DNA of 64,000 nucleotides from Megaleporinus macrocephalus (lineage: Eukaryota > Chordata > Actinopteri > Characiformes > Anostomidae), in the NCBI GenBank assembly GCA_021613375.1, contig CM038720.1, forward strand, positions 43,579,178-43,643,177, in the 5' to 3' direction. Under the pieces are notes generated by a model. The model was not told where the DNA came from and made no database searches. It was given only the letters and a program-made list of their open reading frames with translations. The position numbers and the translations under genes are program-made. Positions 22,268 through 35,784 of this stretch are shown piece after piece; the first letter of the stretch is position 1; every line of letters begins with the position of its first letter.

Positions 22268-24412
22268 CTGTTCATTGTCGCCGGAGATTTCAACCACGCT
22301 AATCTCCAGTCAGTCCTTCCTAAATTCCATCAGCATGTGGACTTTGCCACGAGAGGAGCGAACGTGTTGGACCTTGTTTACACAAACATACCCAGCGCGT
22401 ACCGGGCAGAGCCCCGCACCCACCTCGCCTTCTCGGACCACATGTCTGTGTATCTGACTCCAGCTTACACACCCCTCATCAGACGCTCCAGACCAGTTCA
22501 GAAGCAGGTGAAAACCTGGCCGGCAGGAGCATCTCTGCCCTTCAGGACTGTGTTGAGTGAACTGCATGGGACATGTTCAGGGAGGCTGCGACTGAAGGCG
22601 ACTCTGTTAACTTGGAGGAGTACACAGCATCAGTCACTGGCTACATCAGCAAGTGTATTGATGATGTCACTGTCTCCAAGACCATCACCATATGCCCAAA
22701 CCAGAAGCCGTGGATGACTCCTGAGGTGCGTGCGCTACTGAGGACCCGCGACTCGGCCTTCAGAGTGGGTAACAAGGCGGCCCTAAGAAAAGCAAGAGCC
22801 AAATTGTCACGAGCCATCCGAGAGGCAAAGCGCGCACATGCCCAGAGAATCCACAACCACTTCAAGGACACGGGTGACACGCGGCGCATGTGGCAGGGCA
22901 TCCAGGAAATCACAAACTACAGGACAATGCCACCGTCCTGTGACAGTGATGCCTTCCTCCCCGATGCCCTAAATGACTTTTATGCACGGTTCGAGACACA
23001 GAACAACACGTTGGTGAACAAGATCACACCCAAGCCAGACGAGCAGGCGCTGTGCCTGACTGCAGTGGACGTGAGGAAAACTCTGCACAGAGTCAACCCA
23101 CGGAAAGCTACAGGACCAGACAACAACCCTGGCAGAGTGCTCAGAGAGTGTGCAGACCAGTTGACATCTTCAACGTCTCTCTGCGCAGCTCCACTGTCCC
23201 AACGTGCCTCAAGACCACCACCATCGTCCCCGTGCCGAAGAAGTCCACGGTGTCCTGCCTCAATGACTACCGTCCCGTAGCTCTTACGCCCATCATCATG
23301 AAGTGCTTCGAGAGGCTAGTCATGAGGAACATCAAGACCCAACTGCCCTCTTCATTGGACCCCCTGCAATTCGCATATCGTCCCAACCGCTCCACGGACG
23401 ATGCCATCACCACCACCCTTCATCTCTCCCTTACCCACCTGGAGAAGAAGGACACCTACGTCAGAATGCCGTTCATAGACTTCAGTTCAGCATTCAACAC
23501 CATCATCTCACAGAATCTCACCAGGAAGTTAAGCCTGCTGGGCCTCAACACCCACCTATGCAACTGGATCCTGGACTTCCTGACAGGGAGGCCCCAGTTA
23601 GTCCGGTTCGGGGACAGCAGCTCCAGCACCATCACCATGAACACTGGGGCACCCCAGGGCAGTGTACTGAGTCCTCTGTTGTTCACCCTGCTGACTCATG
23701 ACTGTGTTGCGAAACACAGTTCTAACAGCATCATAAAGTTCGCCGATGATACAACTGTGCTGGGTCTCATCAGCAAAGGCGACGAGTCAGCATACAGGGA
23801 GGAGGTACTACAGCTGACAGACTGGTGTACAGTCAACAACCTTCACTGGAATGTAGAGAAGACCAAGGAAATGGTTGTTGACTTCAGGAAATCAAGACCG
23901 GTCCACTCTCCGCTTAACATCAACGGCTCCTCTGTGGAGATCGTTAAGAGCACCAAGTTCCTTGGTGTCCACCTAGCGGAGAACCTCACCTGGTCCCTGA
24001 ACACCAGCTCTACAGCCAAGAAAGCCCAGCAGCGTCTCTACTTCCTCCGGAAGCTGGGAAAGGCCCGTCTTCCTCCACCCATCCTCACCCTCTTCTATAG
24101 GGGAACCATAGAGAGCATCCTAAGCAGCTGCATCACTGCCTGGTTTGGGACCTGCACAGCCTCAAGTCCCTCCAACGCATTGTGAGGACAGCTGAGAGGA
24201 TCATCGGAGTCTCTCTCCCCTCCGTCTTGGACATTTACACCACCCGCTGCATCCGCAAAGCAACCAGCATTGTGGATGACCCCACCCACCCTTCACACAG
24301 ACTGTTCTCCCTCCTGCCATCAGGAAGAAGGTACCGCAGCGTCCGGTCCAACACGACCAGACTCTGCAACAGCTTCTTCCCCCAAGACTTCTCAACACAA
24401 CTCAACGTCTGA
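22268..24412 (+). pseudogene. LINE polyprotein, several frameshifts
   Basis: The reading moves through at least four frame segments: endonuclease end with AFSDHMS (22268-22540), a linker with [12 protein letters not shown] and [10 protein letters not shown] (22573-23160), RT (23165-24160) and C-terminus (24165-24412). The RT has [41 protein letters not shown] and FADDTT at 23739-23756. Compared with the copy at 49021, a 7-bp TGACCGC is missing near 24152, which explains the last frame change. It cannot make a full protein. Confidence 0.85.
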
Positions 24413-24436
24413 ACTGATATCTTTATGGTACATGTA

Positions 24437-24439
<3 letters not shown>

Positions 24440-24503
<64 letters not shown>
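24440..24503. repeat. (CT)n microsatellite in LINE 3' UTR
   Basis: Two CTCTCT runs separated by CACTCTA. The same site has a CT run in the second copy (49316-49362). Confidence 0.9.
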
Positions 24504-24509
<6 letters not shown>

Positions 24510-24629
24510 ATTTACCCCAGATAAAAAAGGGGAAGCATTTTTGCACAAAGCATTGCACTAATAACTCTACTACCTCACTGGACTCAATTGCACAATTTGC
24601 ACACTACCAGCAATTATTTATTATTCTCT

Positions 24630-24790
24630 GTCTGTACTGTGTTGTGTTCTGTCTGTACTGTGTTGTGTTGTGTTGTCTGTACTGTGTTGTGTTCTGTCTG
24701 TACTGTGTTGTGTTCTGTCTGTACTGTGTTGTGTTCTGTCTGTACTGTGTTGTGTTGTCTGTACTGTGTTGTGTTGTGTTGTCTGTCCGC
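24630..24790. repeat. 21-bp minisatellite in LINE 3' UTR
   Basis: Units of about TGTCTGTACTGTGTTGTGTT, with interspersed shorter ones, repeat about seven times. The copy at 49500-49530 has only one to two units, so the array expanded in this copy. Long frames on both strands here are repeats, not genes. Confidence 0.85.
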
Positions 24791-24889
24791 ACTTGTTTGT
24801 TTGTGTTGCACTTGTGTCTGTATGCACTGTCTATGTTGCACCATAGTTGAAATGACAATAAAACCCACATGACTTGACTTGACTTGTTT

Positions 24890-25660
24890 GCTCATTTGTA
24901 AGTATCTTTTTCCTTTGTGGTGTCTTTTATGCTTTAGTTTACTACATTATGTTTGTGTTAGGTTTTTGTACACTGGCATTTAGATTTTTGAAGTTATTCT
25001 TTTACTTAAGTTTTGTTTGTTTGGTTAGCTTGCTTGATAAGTTAGCATGCTAAGCTAATCGACACTTTTTGAGTTTTCTTGGGGAGTGAGTTTGTTTATT
25101 TATTTGTTTTTTTTCTGTGTAGCAGGGATGTTTGTTCTTGGCCGGTTTTATAGCTGTGTTCCTGTGGGTTGGAATTGCATTCATTGATTGGGTTGTTTTG
25201 TGTGTGGTTGCCTGTATAAATATGTAATTGGTTTTCGGTCTGCAGTGTCTCTGTGGAACATCTCCCTCTCCTTGGTTGGCTTCCCCAAACACTTTTACAT
25301 GGTGCAGGGTTACTTGAACCTCAGAAGTATCCTTGTAGCCAATCTGTTAGGCTGCACAAGGCGGGCTGGTTACATAATAAAACATAAATTGATACAAAAT
25401 GTAGAGGAAAAGCAGCTGGTAACCCAGTTGCTGTATCAAACTAAGATGCATACATAAAAAGACAGGTTACCTTCTGTACATGGCAAACCAATAACATTAA
25501 TATTGACAATATAAAAGTGATGTATCTATCTCAGAGTGGTAACAGGATAGTCAGGGTCAAGGGATACAAACACAAGTTGTAATATACAACATTACCAAAC
25601 TTCCTCCACTGGACTATGCCCTGGACTACACCACTCCACTAGGACACCTGTGCCTTTATT
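24890..25660. other. Possible LTR sequence, no gene
   Basis: T-rich, with GTATAAATATG at about 25213 and a pyrimidine-rich stretch before ACATGGTGCAGGG. The flank left of the LINE (22205-22260, GAGTATATAAAGGGG) may be the other part of the same repeat, with the LINE inserted in it. This is a weak inference. Confidence 0.3.
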
Positions 25661-25669
25661 GCCTCTTGT

Positions 25670-25845
25670 GAAAAGCCCCAATCTTCATCCACCAAGAAAT
25701 GGGAAACCTGCTTTTGCAACAGGTGGTCGGGGTGCATGGCACTTCATTTTTATGTGGACGAGGGACCCCAGTTCACGAGGCGTTTCTGGAAAGCCTTCTG
25801 CCAGTTAATGGAAGCTGCAGGTTGACAGCGATTTTGGCCAACTGT
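25670..25845 (+). pseudogene. Ty3/Gypsy integrase fragment
   Basis: Plus-strand reading gives VDEGPQFTRRFWKAFCQLME, matching the D-x-GPQF-x-RFW stretch of Gypsy integrases around the second catalytic Asp. Upstream, GNLLLQQVVGVHG fits the preceding helix. Nothing downstream is recognised. Confidence 0.65.
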
Positions 25846-26321
25846 TCATGGCCCAAACAATATCAACTCTTTATTTTTAGTGTATATGCAACAACCTTAT
25901 CATGAAGCACTGAACTATTAGTATGAGTAATAAATAATTGTATAATAAATGATAATTATGATACTTAATAATACTTAAAGTATTTTTTACTTACAAAGCA
26001 GAAATGATCACTTATCTGTAAAGGAGTGCTTATAGTAATAACTGTGCGCATCTCAAACAGGAAAAGAGCATTTTGTGTTTCTTTCTTTAATTTATACAAG
26101 AAATCCAAACAAAATGAAATATATAAATTATTGAAATAGAAAAGATAAAGACATTTAAAGTGGACAGAGTTACATACATCAGAGCACTGTCATACATTCA
26201 CAGATACGCTTTATTTAATGTGTAACTAAATGTATTGCACTCATTGAAGAGTAAAGAAAATAATTACCCATTAACTAAAACATTGAGTTTTGGTGCAAAA
26301 CTGTTGGGATTCACTGTTATT

Positions 26322-27323
26322 TCAGTTTATCACAATATTTTTAACAGATCTTTTCATCACAGAGTTCAGCTTTCTGTGTCTGTAGAGAACTTTAACAGAC
26401 TGCATGACTTCCTCTGTGCTTAAAGCATAAATAATGGGGTTTAACATCGGTGGAAAAGTTTGTGTGAGGGCCGTATTGAAGATACGGACATTTGGGTCTA
26501 TAGATATTATACAAGCTGCAATGTAAATACTTGAAATTGGTAAATAGGTTATGGCCACTAATATGAGGTGAGCTGTGCAGGTTTTCAGAGCTTTGATTCT
26601 TTCAAACCCATGTGACATTTTAAGCAAAGCTAAACCAATAACTATATATGATAAAGTTATTAATGACAATGGAATAAAAATTAGTACAGCAACACAGACA
26701 AGCCCCATTACCATGTTTGCAGAGTTATCATTACATGCCAGTCTAAAAATGGGACCATGGTCACAGAAATAACTATCAACAATAACAGATCTACAGAAGG
26801 ACAGTCTGGTAATCAGAGCTACAAAAACGGCAATAATAGAAACACAGAATATCCACATAACCCCAATTATCAGAGTCATTGCTGCTTTGGTGACAATAGC
26901 GTGATACCTCAGTGGAAAACATATAGCTATTACTCTGTCATACGCCAGAGCCAGCACACTCAACGACTGCAGGGTCAAAAACAGAAAAACAAAGAACATG
27001 TTTGCCAGACAGTTTTCATAAGATATGTACTGATTATCAAACAGAAACATGTCCAGGAGCTTCGGGATGAGAGCAGAACTTCCACCCAGATCAGACAAGG
27101 CCAAGTTAAAGACAGCGATATACTTAGCAGTGTGGAGAGTACGTGCCAGGTAGATGATGCCCATTATGAAAGAATTCCCCAAAACAGTCACAGCATAGAC
27201 GAAGCAGAGAAACATATAGTAATACTTTGCATGTGGAATATTATAAAATCCATTAATGTAAAATGCAGAAGGACGAACGAAGGTTGAATTTGTTGTGGAA
27301 GCTGGTTGCACATTAGCTGCCAT
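26322..27323 (-). CDS. Odorant receptor OR4 (intact)
   Basis: 333 residues, full length. Residues 1-113 differ from OR3 at one position only (Met54 for Ile54). All family landmarks are as in OR3: NST 12-14, LHTAKY, Cys105, ALAYDR 125-130, three loop-2 cysteines, KALKTCTAHL, NPIIY. TM3 differs: LFLTLQSLSVL. After TM6 the segment IYIAACIISIDPNVR differs from OR3's IYVTAYVIPLNTNVR, so the third extracellular loop also varies. The inferred 5' exon and 189-bp intron are like those of OR3. Ligand unknown. Confidence 0.95.
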   Translation of the reverse strand: MAANVQPASTTNSTFVRPSAFYINGFYNIPHAKYYYMFLCFVYAVTVLGNSFIMGIIYLARTLHTAKYIAVFNLALSDLGGSSALIPKLLDMFLFDNQYISYENCLANMFFVFLFLTLQSLSVLALAYDRVIAICFPLRYHAIVTKAAMTLIIGVMWIFCVSIIAVFVALITRLSFCRSVIVDSYFCDHGPIFRLACNDNSANMVMGLVCVAVLIFIPLSLITLSYIVIGLALLKMSHGFERIKALKTCTAHLILVAITYLPISSIYIAACIISIDPNVRIFNTALTQTFPPMLNPIIYALSTEEVMQSVKVLYRHRKLNSVMKRSVKNIVIN

Positions 27324-27527
27324 CTGTATTTACAGGACCTGTAAAAGAATGACTCGAGTTAATGGTTTGTAATGTAAAAATATTAATAATCACACTGCAC
27401 ACTGTACATCTAAGCAGACCTGCAGAAGAATCCACACATTTGTTACAGACAGTGACAATCATTAATATCAAAACAAGATACCACTTTTAGTAGCATATAA
27501 AATATAACAGATGGTTTGATGCTCTAC

Positions 27528-27612
27528 CTTCTGTAGATAAAACAGACATGAAGAAGCTATTATGGAAACAGATACATTTATACTGTGTTGGTGGTGACGT
27601 CGTTCCCTGTGG
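27528..27612 (-). promoter_or_regulatory. OR4 inferred promoter and exon 1
   Basis: TATAAATG at 27575-27582 (minus), donor AAG|GTAGAG at 27526-27527, intron 27339-27527 (189 bp). GGTGACGTC with TTCCCTGTGG lies at 27593-27612; here the box contains GACGTC, a CRE-like core. Confidence 0.62.
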
Positions 27613-27699
27613 CACTGCTAATAAACTGAGTCTCTCAGGTGTGTTAAATGGATATTTTTGGACAAAAACAAAGCACTGTAGGTCCCACACTTTAGAAAC

Positions 27700-28074
27700 A
27701 CATTATTTCACAGAATGTATTCTGTGAGATTTTAGATGCTTGATTATTGACAACTTTAAAATACATCAGAAAAGATACAGGCAGCCTGTGCATTTAATTC
27801 AAAACAGAGTTCATATCAGCTCTCTCATTTGCTTGTTTTGATCTTTTTAATATTATATAATAATAATATGTACATTGCAGTAATCAACTCTGCTGGTAAT
27901 GTATGCATGAACAATTGGCTTTTAGATAGCAAAGGCCAAACCTCCTAAATGTTATGCTGTACAAAGCAAAAGTGCCGCTCACAAAGAAGCTTTCTCTAAA
28001 TGTATGTGCCAAGAAGGAATATTTCAGTACCTAATTTACAGTATTGCAGAAATGGCCTTCCTCAAACTGTTTTT
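27700..28074. other. OR4 upstream flank
   Basis: AT-rich, no gene. The first part is related to the distal upstream flank of OR3, OR5 and OR6. Confidence 0.5.
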
Positions 28075-28596
28075 TGTTTATTTGTTTATTTTATTTGGAT
28101 CCCCATTAGCTCCTATAGGAATAGCAGCTATTCTTCCTGGGGTCCATCAAACATAAAACATACATATACATTGAGTATATACAAAAAAAGAACAAAAAAA
28201 AACAAGAACATATTCTATGTATATTCCAAATGTAAACGACAGAAGAATATACATCATCTATCTACATCAAAAGAAAAAGAAAAGAAAAACATTCTCCATG
28301 TATATTTCAGATGTATACAAAGTGAAAAAAAAATAAATAAAATAATAATAATAATAATATAAATAAATAAATATAGATAAGTGAGAAAAAAGAAACATGT
28401 AAGAAGTAGTAAGTAAAAAATGTCATTATAATCCCAATAAACTCACTATTCCCCTTGAACAAATTTCCCATCTACTTTTAACTTTTATTTATTTAGTTTT
28501 ATGATCAAGATCAGTTAGGTAGTGTTTTTTTAGTAGTTTTTTAAAGCGTATTTTATGATCAGTGTTGAGCAGTGAGTCAGGTAAGCAGTTCCACTC

Positions 28597-31294
28597 TTAA
28601 ATAGCTCTATAAATCACTGTTCTGCACATGTAGTTAGTTTTAGCTCTCTGTAATTTAAAATAATTCTTAGATGAGTATCTTGTCATATTGGTTTCTCTCT
28701 CTTTTATTTGTTCTAACTGATCATAAAGGCTCTTTGGATAGTTTAACTTTATGAGTCCCACAAGGTTTGTCTTAAACCTGTCTTCGACCTTTAGCCACTC
28801 TAGTTCCTTATGCATTTTGTTGATGCTGGTCCTGTACGGGCATCGTAATATCATTCTAGCTGCCTTATTCTGTACTGTCTGTAGTTTTATTCTGTGTTTT
28901 TTTGCATTCGACCACACTGCTGTGCAGTAATCTAAATTAGATTAGTACTAATGACTGTGTTACTAATTTTAAAGCTTTCGGTGGAAAAAACCCTGAACAT
29001 CTTCTTATTACAGATAAACCTCTCCCCATTTTTATTGCTATATTTTCAATATGTTTCCGCCATGATAATCTGTTGTCAATTATAACGCCCAATAGTTTTA
29101 CTTCTTTTACTTGTTCAATTTTTCCTTTGTGAATATTTAATGTTAACTTTAGTTCCCCTTCTGGTAATGATTTTGGCCCAATTATAATAGTTTTTATTTT
29201 TGAGATGTTTAGTATGAGCTGATTATCTTTAATCCAGTTTGTTATTGACATTAATTCTCTCTCTAAAATATCAGATAGACCATTTACTGTGGCAGCTGAT
29301 GCATAAAGAGTGGTATCGTCAGCATACATTTGCAGCCTGGCTTTATTTACTACTAACGGCAGATCATTCATGTAAATTGAGAATAATAATGGGCCTAGAC
29401 AACTTCCTTGTGGGACTCCAAGATCCACCCCCTTACTTTCTGACAGACTTCCATTGTAAAAAACCCTTTTGACTTCTGAGAGATAACTTTGAAACCATGC
29501 AATAACTGTTGAATCCATCCCATAACAAGCTAACTTTTCCAGCAATAAATCATGACTCAGTACATCAAATGCTGCACTGAGATCTAATAGTACTGCACCA
29601 ACTAACTTTTTATCTTCTTGTTCTTTTAACCAGTCATCATTGATCTGTATTAATGTCGTGCACATTGAGTATCCTTTTCTATAAGCGTGCTGATAGTTAG
29701 AGATTAGATTGTTCTCCGATAAATAATTCTCGATTCTAGATGTCACTAATTTCTCTAACGATTTCCCTAAAACTGACAGTAAACATACAGGTCTACTGTT
29801 GGGACCATTCAGTACAATTTTACTGTCTTTAGGTAGTGGGATCACTTTTGCTTCCTTCCACAATTTTGAGTAAATACCTTCTTTAGACTTAAATTGAAAA
29901 TGTGGCAAATCGGTTTAGTAATATGTTTTATATAGGGTTTATAATAGGTTTAGTAATAAATTTTTTCCATCTAAATGATCAATTCCTGATGTACTTTCAT
30001 TTTGTATTGTGTTTATAAGTTTTTCAACTTCTTCCTCAGTTACAAGACAGCTATTAAATTGACAGTGTTTTCCTTCCATTATTATCTCTTTTATCCTTGT
30101 ACAGGATTGTTTGCTTTTTAGTTTGCTCATTTTACTCTGAAGAATATTTGTTTTGTTTATGAATTAATTGTTAAAATAGTCAGCAATTGTTTGCGGTTTT
30201 GTTAAAAATGATCCCTCTACTTCAATAGAAAGTGGCAACATTTTTCCTTTCCTACCCAATTTTTTACCATTTACAGTCTTCCATAGTTCCTTTCCATTAT
30301 TTATTGATTTCCCAATCCTATTTTTGTAATACTCTTTTTTCTTCTTTCAATTAACCTTACACAAATTATTTCTTAATCCACAATATATTTTCCATGTTTC
30401 AGTATTGCCATATTTTACTGCCTCTTTTTTTGCCTCGTCCCTTTGGACCATGATGTTTTTTAGTTCCTCATCTATCCATGGAGCCTTTATGGTCTTTACT
30501 GTGAATTTTTTTAAGGGTACATGTTTTCCTACGATTGGCATAAATAATTTCATAAATGTATCCAGAGCACAATCTGGGTTTTCTTGTTTATATATCTCTG
30601 TCCAACTTATCAATGTTATATCTTCAATAAATGCATCTAATATTAACTTTTTGTAAGATCGCTTTATAATTACTTGTGGTGCAGCTTTTGGAACTTTGGT
30701 TTTCCTAGTTATAGCCACCATGTTATGATCACTGCAGCCTACTGGCACGGAAATCGCTTTAGAACACAGATCTACTGCATTTGTGTAAATATGGTCAATA
30801 CATGTAGATGTTATTGTTCCTGTCTTATTTCTAACAGTTCTTGTTGGTTCAGTTACAACTTGTTTTATGCCACACGTATCCAGCATATGTAACCATTTCT
30901 TTTTAAGTGTGCAAGCTGTTAACAACCAATCAATATTTATATCACCTAAAAAATATATTTCTCTTTTCCTATCTGACACTCTATCCATCATTTCCCCCAT
31001 CATTTCTAAATATTTACTGTCAGCGCTAGGTGGTCTATAGCAGCATCCCACCAGTACAGGCTGCACATGAGGTAGCTGAATTTGCAACCACAAGGCTTCT
31101 AGTTCATTAAAGGAAAAGTTAGTTCTTAGCTTTACGGCAATATGTGTTTGGATGTAAACTGCAATTCCCCCTCCATAACAGTTCCTATCTTTCCTGTAAA
31201 TATTATATCCCTGTATTGCTATTGCCCCATTATTGAAAGTAGAATCCAAGTGTGTTTCTGATACAGCCAAAACATGGAGTTTATATTCTTTCAA
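28597..31294 (-). pseudogene. LINE ORF2: endonuclease + RT, broken
   Basis: Endonuclease segment (31294-30347): SETHLDS near the N-terminus, YGGGIAVYI, FLGDINIDWL and GCSDHNMV, which are the expected catalytic motifs. RT segment (29908-28937): [27 protein letters not shown] and YADDTT (29309-29326). C-terminal segment (28917-28597): KLQTVQNKAARMIL. Frame breaks fall between 30347 and 30130, around 29935, and at about 28930. Close to intact in wording, so a moderately young copy. Confidence 0.82.
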
Positions 31295-31448
31295 TATTTC
31301 TTGTATTTGATGGATTTCATGGACTTCCTTAAACTACATATGTTCAGGTGTGCTATGCTTAGCCCTCCTTTTGGTAGTTTATTTACTGACAGCATTTATG
31401 TTTATATTGATATCATTTTTTACACCATCAATGTTTTCCATCATGCAG

Positions 31449-32085
31449 TTAACTTCTTTGTTTTAGTTTTACACAAATCTGTTTATGTTCCTGTTTATGT
31501 TTGTGTTCTAATACGTGTGCGAACACCCGGACTCTTGTTCTCTGCACCACTTTTATATTATTTTCTTTGTTTGAGGGTGGGTGGATTACCAATCTGTCGA
31601 ATCTCAGATATGCTACCTCACCCCTTTCTCTCGCAGCCCTCATGGCTGGTATAAGTTCTTTCCTCTTCTGACGAACAGCTTCAGTATAGTCCTCACTAAT
31701 AAATATATTACTCCCCTTTAGATTTTTGGAATTTGCTAAGGCGGTTATTTTGTCCTTGTATCTTAGAAATTTCACCACTACCAGACGTGGTCTAGACTCA
31801 TTGTTCACAGTTTTTCCAGTACGATGAGCACGTTCAATTTTGACTTTTGTGCTCTCCATTATTCAGTTTTTCTGACATCAGTTTCTTTACTTTATCCTCT
31901 GTTTCTGCCCACTTTTCATTTGGAGTTTCTGGAATCCCATCCACTACAATGTTGTTCCTCCTAGACTGTCCCTCCAAATAATCCATTTTACCAGTCATCG
32001 TCAACATAGACTCACACATAGTCTTTAAATCTGTCTGAAGTGACTTCGAATCTGTTGTAATTCTTCTCATGTCCTCATTCATCAC
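31449..32085 (-). pseudogene. LINE ORF1 (L1-type RNA-binding protein), frameshifted
   Basis: First piece (32085-31834) is a heptad-like segment ending in LEGQSRRNNIVVDGIPE, the start of the RRM of L1-type ORF1 proteins. Second piece (31859-31449) holds KIERAHRTGK, RPRLVVVKFLRYKDK and IFISEDYTEAVRQKR, the rest of the RRM and C-terminal domain. The two overlap in different frames around 31840, so one frameshift separates them. The protein binds element RNA as a trimer in known L1s. Confidence 0.8.
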
Positions 32086-32165
32086 ATCAATGTCGTTTTG
32101 AGAAAACTGTAAGCTAGCCTTTAGCTCACGTCTCCCTCACTACCTTGTCAACTCTTTTGTTCATA

Positions 32166-33640
<1,475 letters not shown>

Positions 33641-33689
33641 GACTATTCTTTTATTCTTTTTGACTATTCTTATTTCTCTAATTTTGCCT

Positions 33690-34990
33690 GCCTGTGTTTT
33701 GAACCCTGCCTTTTGTCTGGATGTCAAGTGTTGGAATGCCCCCAAAGTATCACTCAACACTTGCAACCTGCTTAATGCCTCAGATTAAGAAAACTTTACT
33801 GATGAAGGTTTCAGCGAAAGGTTTCAACCCCCAACTACCAACAGGTCTTCACACCACCAGCATACTCCAGGTTCTACTACAGGGATCCAGAGTAATGGGG
33901 GGACTTTATGGGTGCAGGTGCGATTTAACTTACTTTGAAAAGTTGTTCTAGTCTATAAAGGCTAAACTGGCAACAACAACATCCAGATCTCATGAGAGCA
34001 CTAACAAATGAGTGCCAGTTCTTGCAATAGGTCCAATGACTTTGAGGACATTGCTGCTGCTTTGTCTGCACCCAAGGATGTTAATGCTGCCCCAACTGCA
34101 CCTGGGTAAATATCAGGGCTGTCTTGCCTGCACCCAAATATGTTTTGGTGCTGCCCCTGTACCTGGGTGTATCTCAGGGCTATGCCACCTGCACCTGAGG
34201 ATGTTAGTGCTGCCCTGCCTGCACCTGATGATTTTGGGGCACCTCCAGTATTGCCTTTTGCCCGGCCATGCCTATGGTCTCTGGGCCTTTTGTCCTGCCT
34301 GTGTTCTTTAAAGTTCCATCTATTATTTGGAGAGCACTGCCATGTTGAGCACTGCCCCTTACCTGCAGTGGCTTCCCTAGCTCTTCCTTTGGTTTGCCAG
34401 TCACTACTAGAGCTGTTTCTTTCCTGCTCCCTAAACCACTCCTGTTCCCCTCACCTGCTCCTGCTCAAGTTCCCACTACCCCAAGTTGCTTTTGTTCTTG
34501 TCCCTGCTCCCCACATAGCTTTTGTTCCTGATCCGGTTTCCAGAACTACACTGCTGGCTACAATCTTTGTTACTGTGCTGGCTGTACACACTGTTCCAGG
34601 ACCTGCTTCCCAAGCTGCTTTTTTCCTGTTGAAGAAAATTGCTTCATCTGTGCTTGCTCCTGGAGCTGCTCCAGTGCCAATGTATGAGACTGCTTCTTCT
34701 GAACCAAATTCCAGAGCTGCCCATTCTGCACCAGGTCAGTGGCTCCTAAGTCAGCTTCCTGATGTCACACTCTGGTCCACACATTCCTTCCCAATCTCCT
34801 GTGTTGGCCCTCCAGATGAATTCATTACAACTGCTCCATATACCCATTGTTTGCCCAGTTAGTTTGCAAAATCTCTGTGTAATTCATCACAATTCATGTG
34901 TTTTGAGTCCCATCTGTTGTGTGGATGTTGACTATTGGATTGCCCTAAATAATTATACTTATAAGAATTTGCAACCTGTTTTATTTCCTA
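33690..34990 (+). mobile_element. Unclassified LTR-like element, second copy
   Basis: Begins with GCCTGCCTGTGTTTTGA and GGATGTCAAGTGTTGG, and has a similar segment at its right end (34895-34990, GTGTTTTGAGTCCC..GGATGTTGACTATTGG). The internal part holds the same CCAGTGCC..GACTGCTTC..CATTCTGCACCAGG stretch as the copies at 12835-12895 and 40155-40215. Its longest frame (34140-34862) is P/A/V/L-rich with no known domain. Confidence 0.55.
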
Positions 34991-35024
34991 CATAGCAGTT
35001 ACTGCATCAAGGCATGGGCATTCT

Positions 35025-35340
35025 GTTTCAGAATCAGAATCAGAATCAGAAATACTTTACTGATCCCAGGGGGAAATTGCAGTTATTGCAGTAGCAGCCT
35101 TCTTAAGAAGAATAAACACTCTAATAGTTTGAATAGCTGGGGTAAATTTAAACTGTGTTTATCTTGGAGAATTAAGGAGTTGCAATCCCCCATTATTGCT
35201 CCATTTTGTAGTAATGCAATGCACTGCAATGCACACCAACAGTGTAGAACAGGTATATGTTTAATGGCTAGATTAGCCCACAACAGGCTAAATTGGGCAT
35301 TCTTGCAGAGTCAGGATGAAAATGTGCTTAAATGGCTACA
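35025..35340 (-). mobile_element. Non-LTR 3' tail with (CAGAAT)n
   Basis: (CAGAAT)n then ACTTTACTGATCCCAGGGGG AAATTGC: read on the minus strand this is the GGGATCAGTAAAGT end of a teleost non-LTR element followed by a short tandem tail. The same type of end occurs at 5281. The rest to about 35340 is likely the same element, without coding sequence. Confidence 0.55.
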
Positions 35341-35784
35341 ATAAATATGTATTAATGCCTTTTGCTTTTTTTCTCATAACACATTAGCTTATTACACCTA
35401 CTTTCAGGATAGCTGGGAACATATTCTGTGGTCAGATCAAAAGAGGAAAATTAAGGAAAACTAAGAGATGGACATAAAGATAACAATGCAGTAAAGTATT
35501 TAAGCACTGTAAATTATGGTTGTGGATCTCTACTGTTGAGGTACAGTGATAGGATAATACTCCGAGCTTGGTTGTTCATGGCAACTATTATAACTATTTA
35601 TAACTGCTACATATACAAAATTAAATATAACTGTATTTCTAAAAAATATACTACAGAAATTAAGTTACATACATCACAACACTGTTATGCATTGACAGAT
35701 ATGCATTATTTAATGCATAACTAAATGTAATGTAATGACCCTAAAAAAGAACTAAAGACATTTAGTTCTGGTGCAAAAACTGTT

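Larger units (their letters stand above)
22262..24886 (+). mobile_element. 5'-truncated fish LINE (endonuclease C-term, RT, 3' UTR)
   Basis: Non-LTR element starting within its endonuclease domain ([13 protein letters not shown]) and ending with CAATAAAACCCACATGACTT and a short (GACTT)n tail. The 3' UTR holds a CT run and a tandem repeat. A shorter copy of the same family is at 48767-49674. The wording of the protein is that of a very common teleost element; I do not assign its clade. Confidence 0.85.
28075..32165 (-). mobile_element. LINE with L1-like ORF1, endonuclease and RT
   Basis: About 4.1 kb on the minus strand. From 5' to 3': ORF1 (32085-31449), endonuclease (31294-30347), linker (30130-29939), RT (29908-28597), and a 3' UTR ending GGATCCAAATAAAATAAAC at about 28080. 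The 5' edge is cut by, or abuts, the Tc1-like element at 32166. All major parts are present but in several frames. Confidence 0.83.

Noticed and set aside
24604..24895. Several overlapping minus-strand frames rich in T, Q and H
   Set aside because: Shadow of the 21-bp minisatellite in a LINE 3' UTR.
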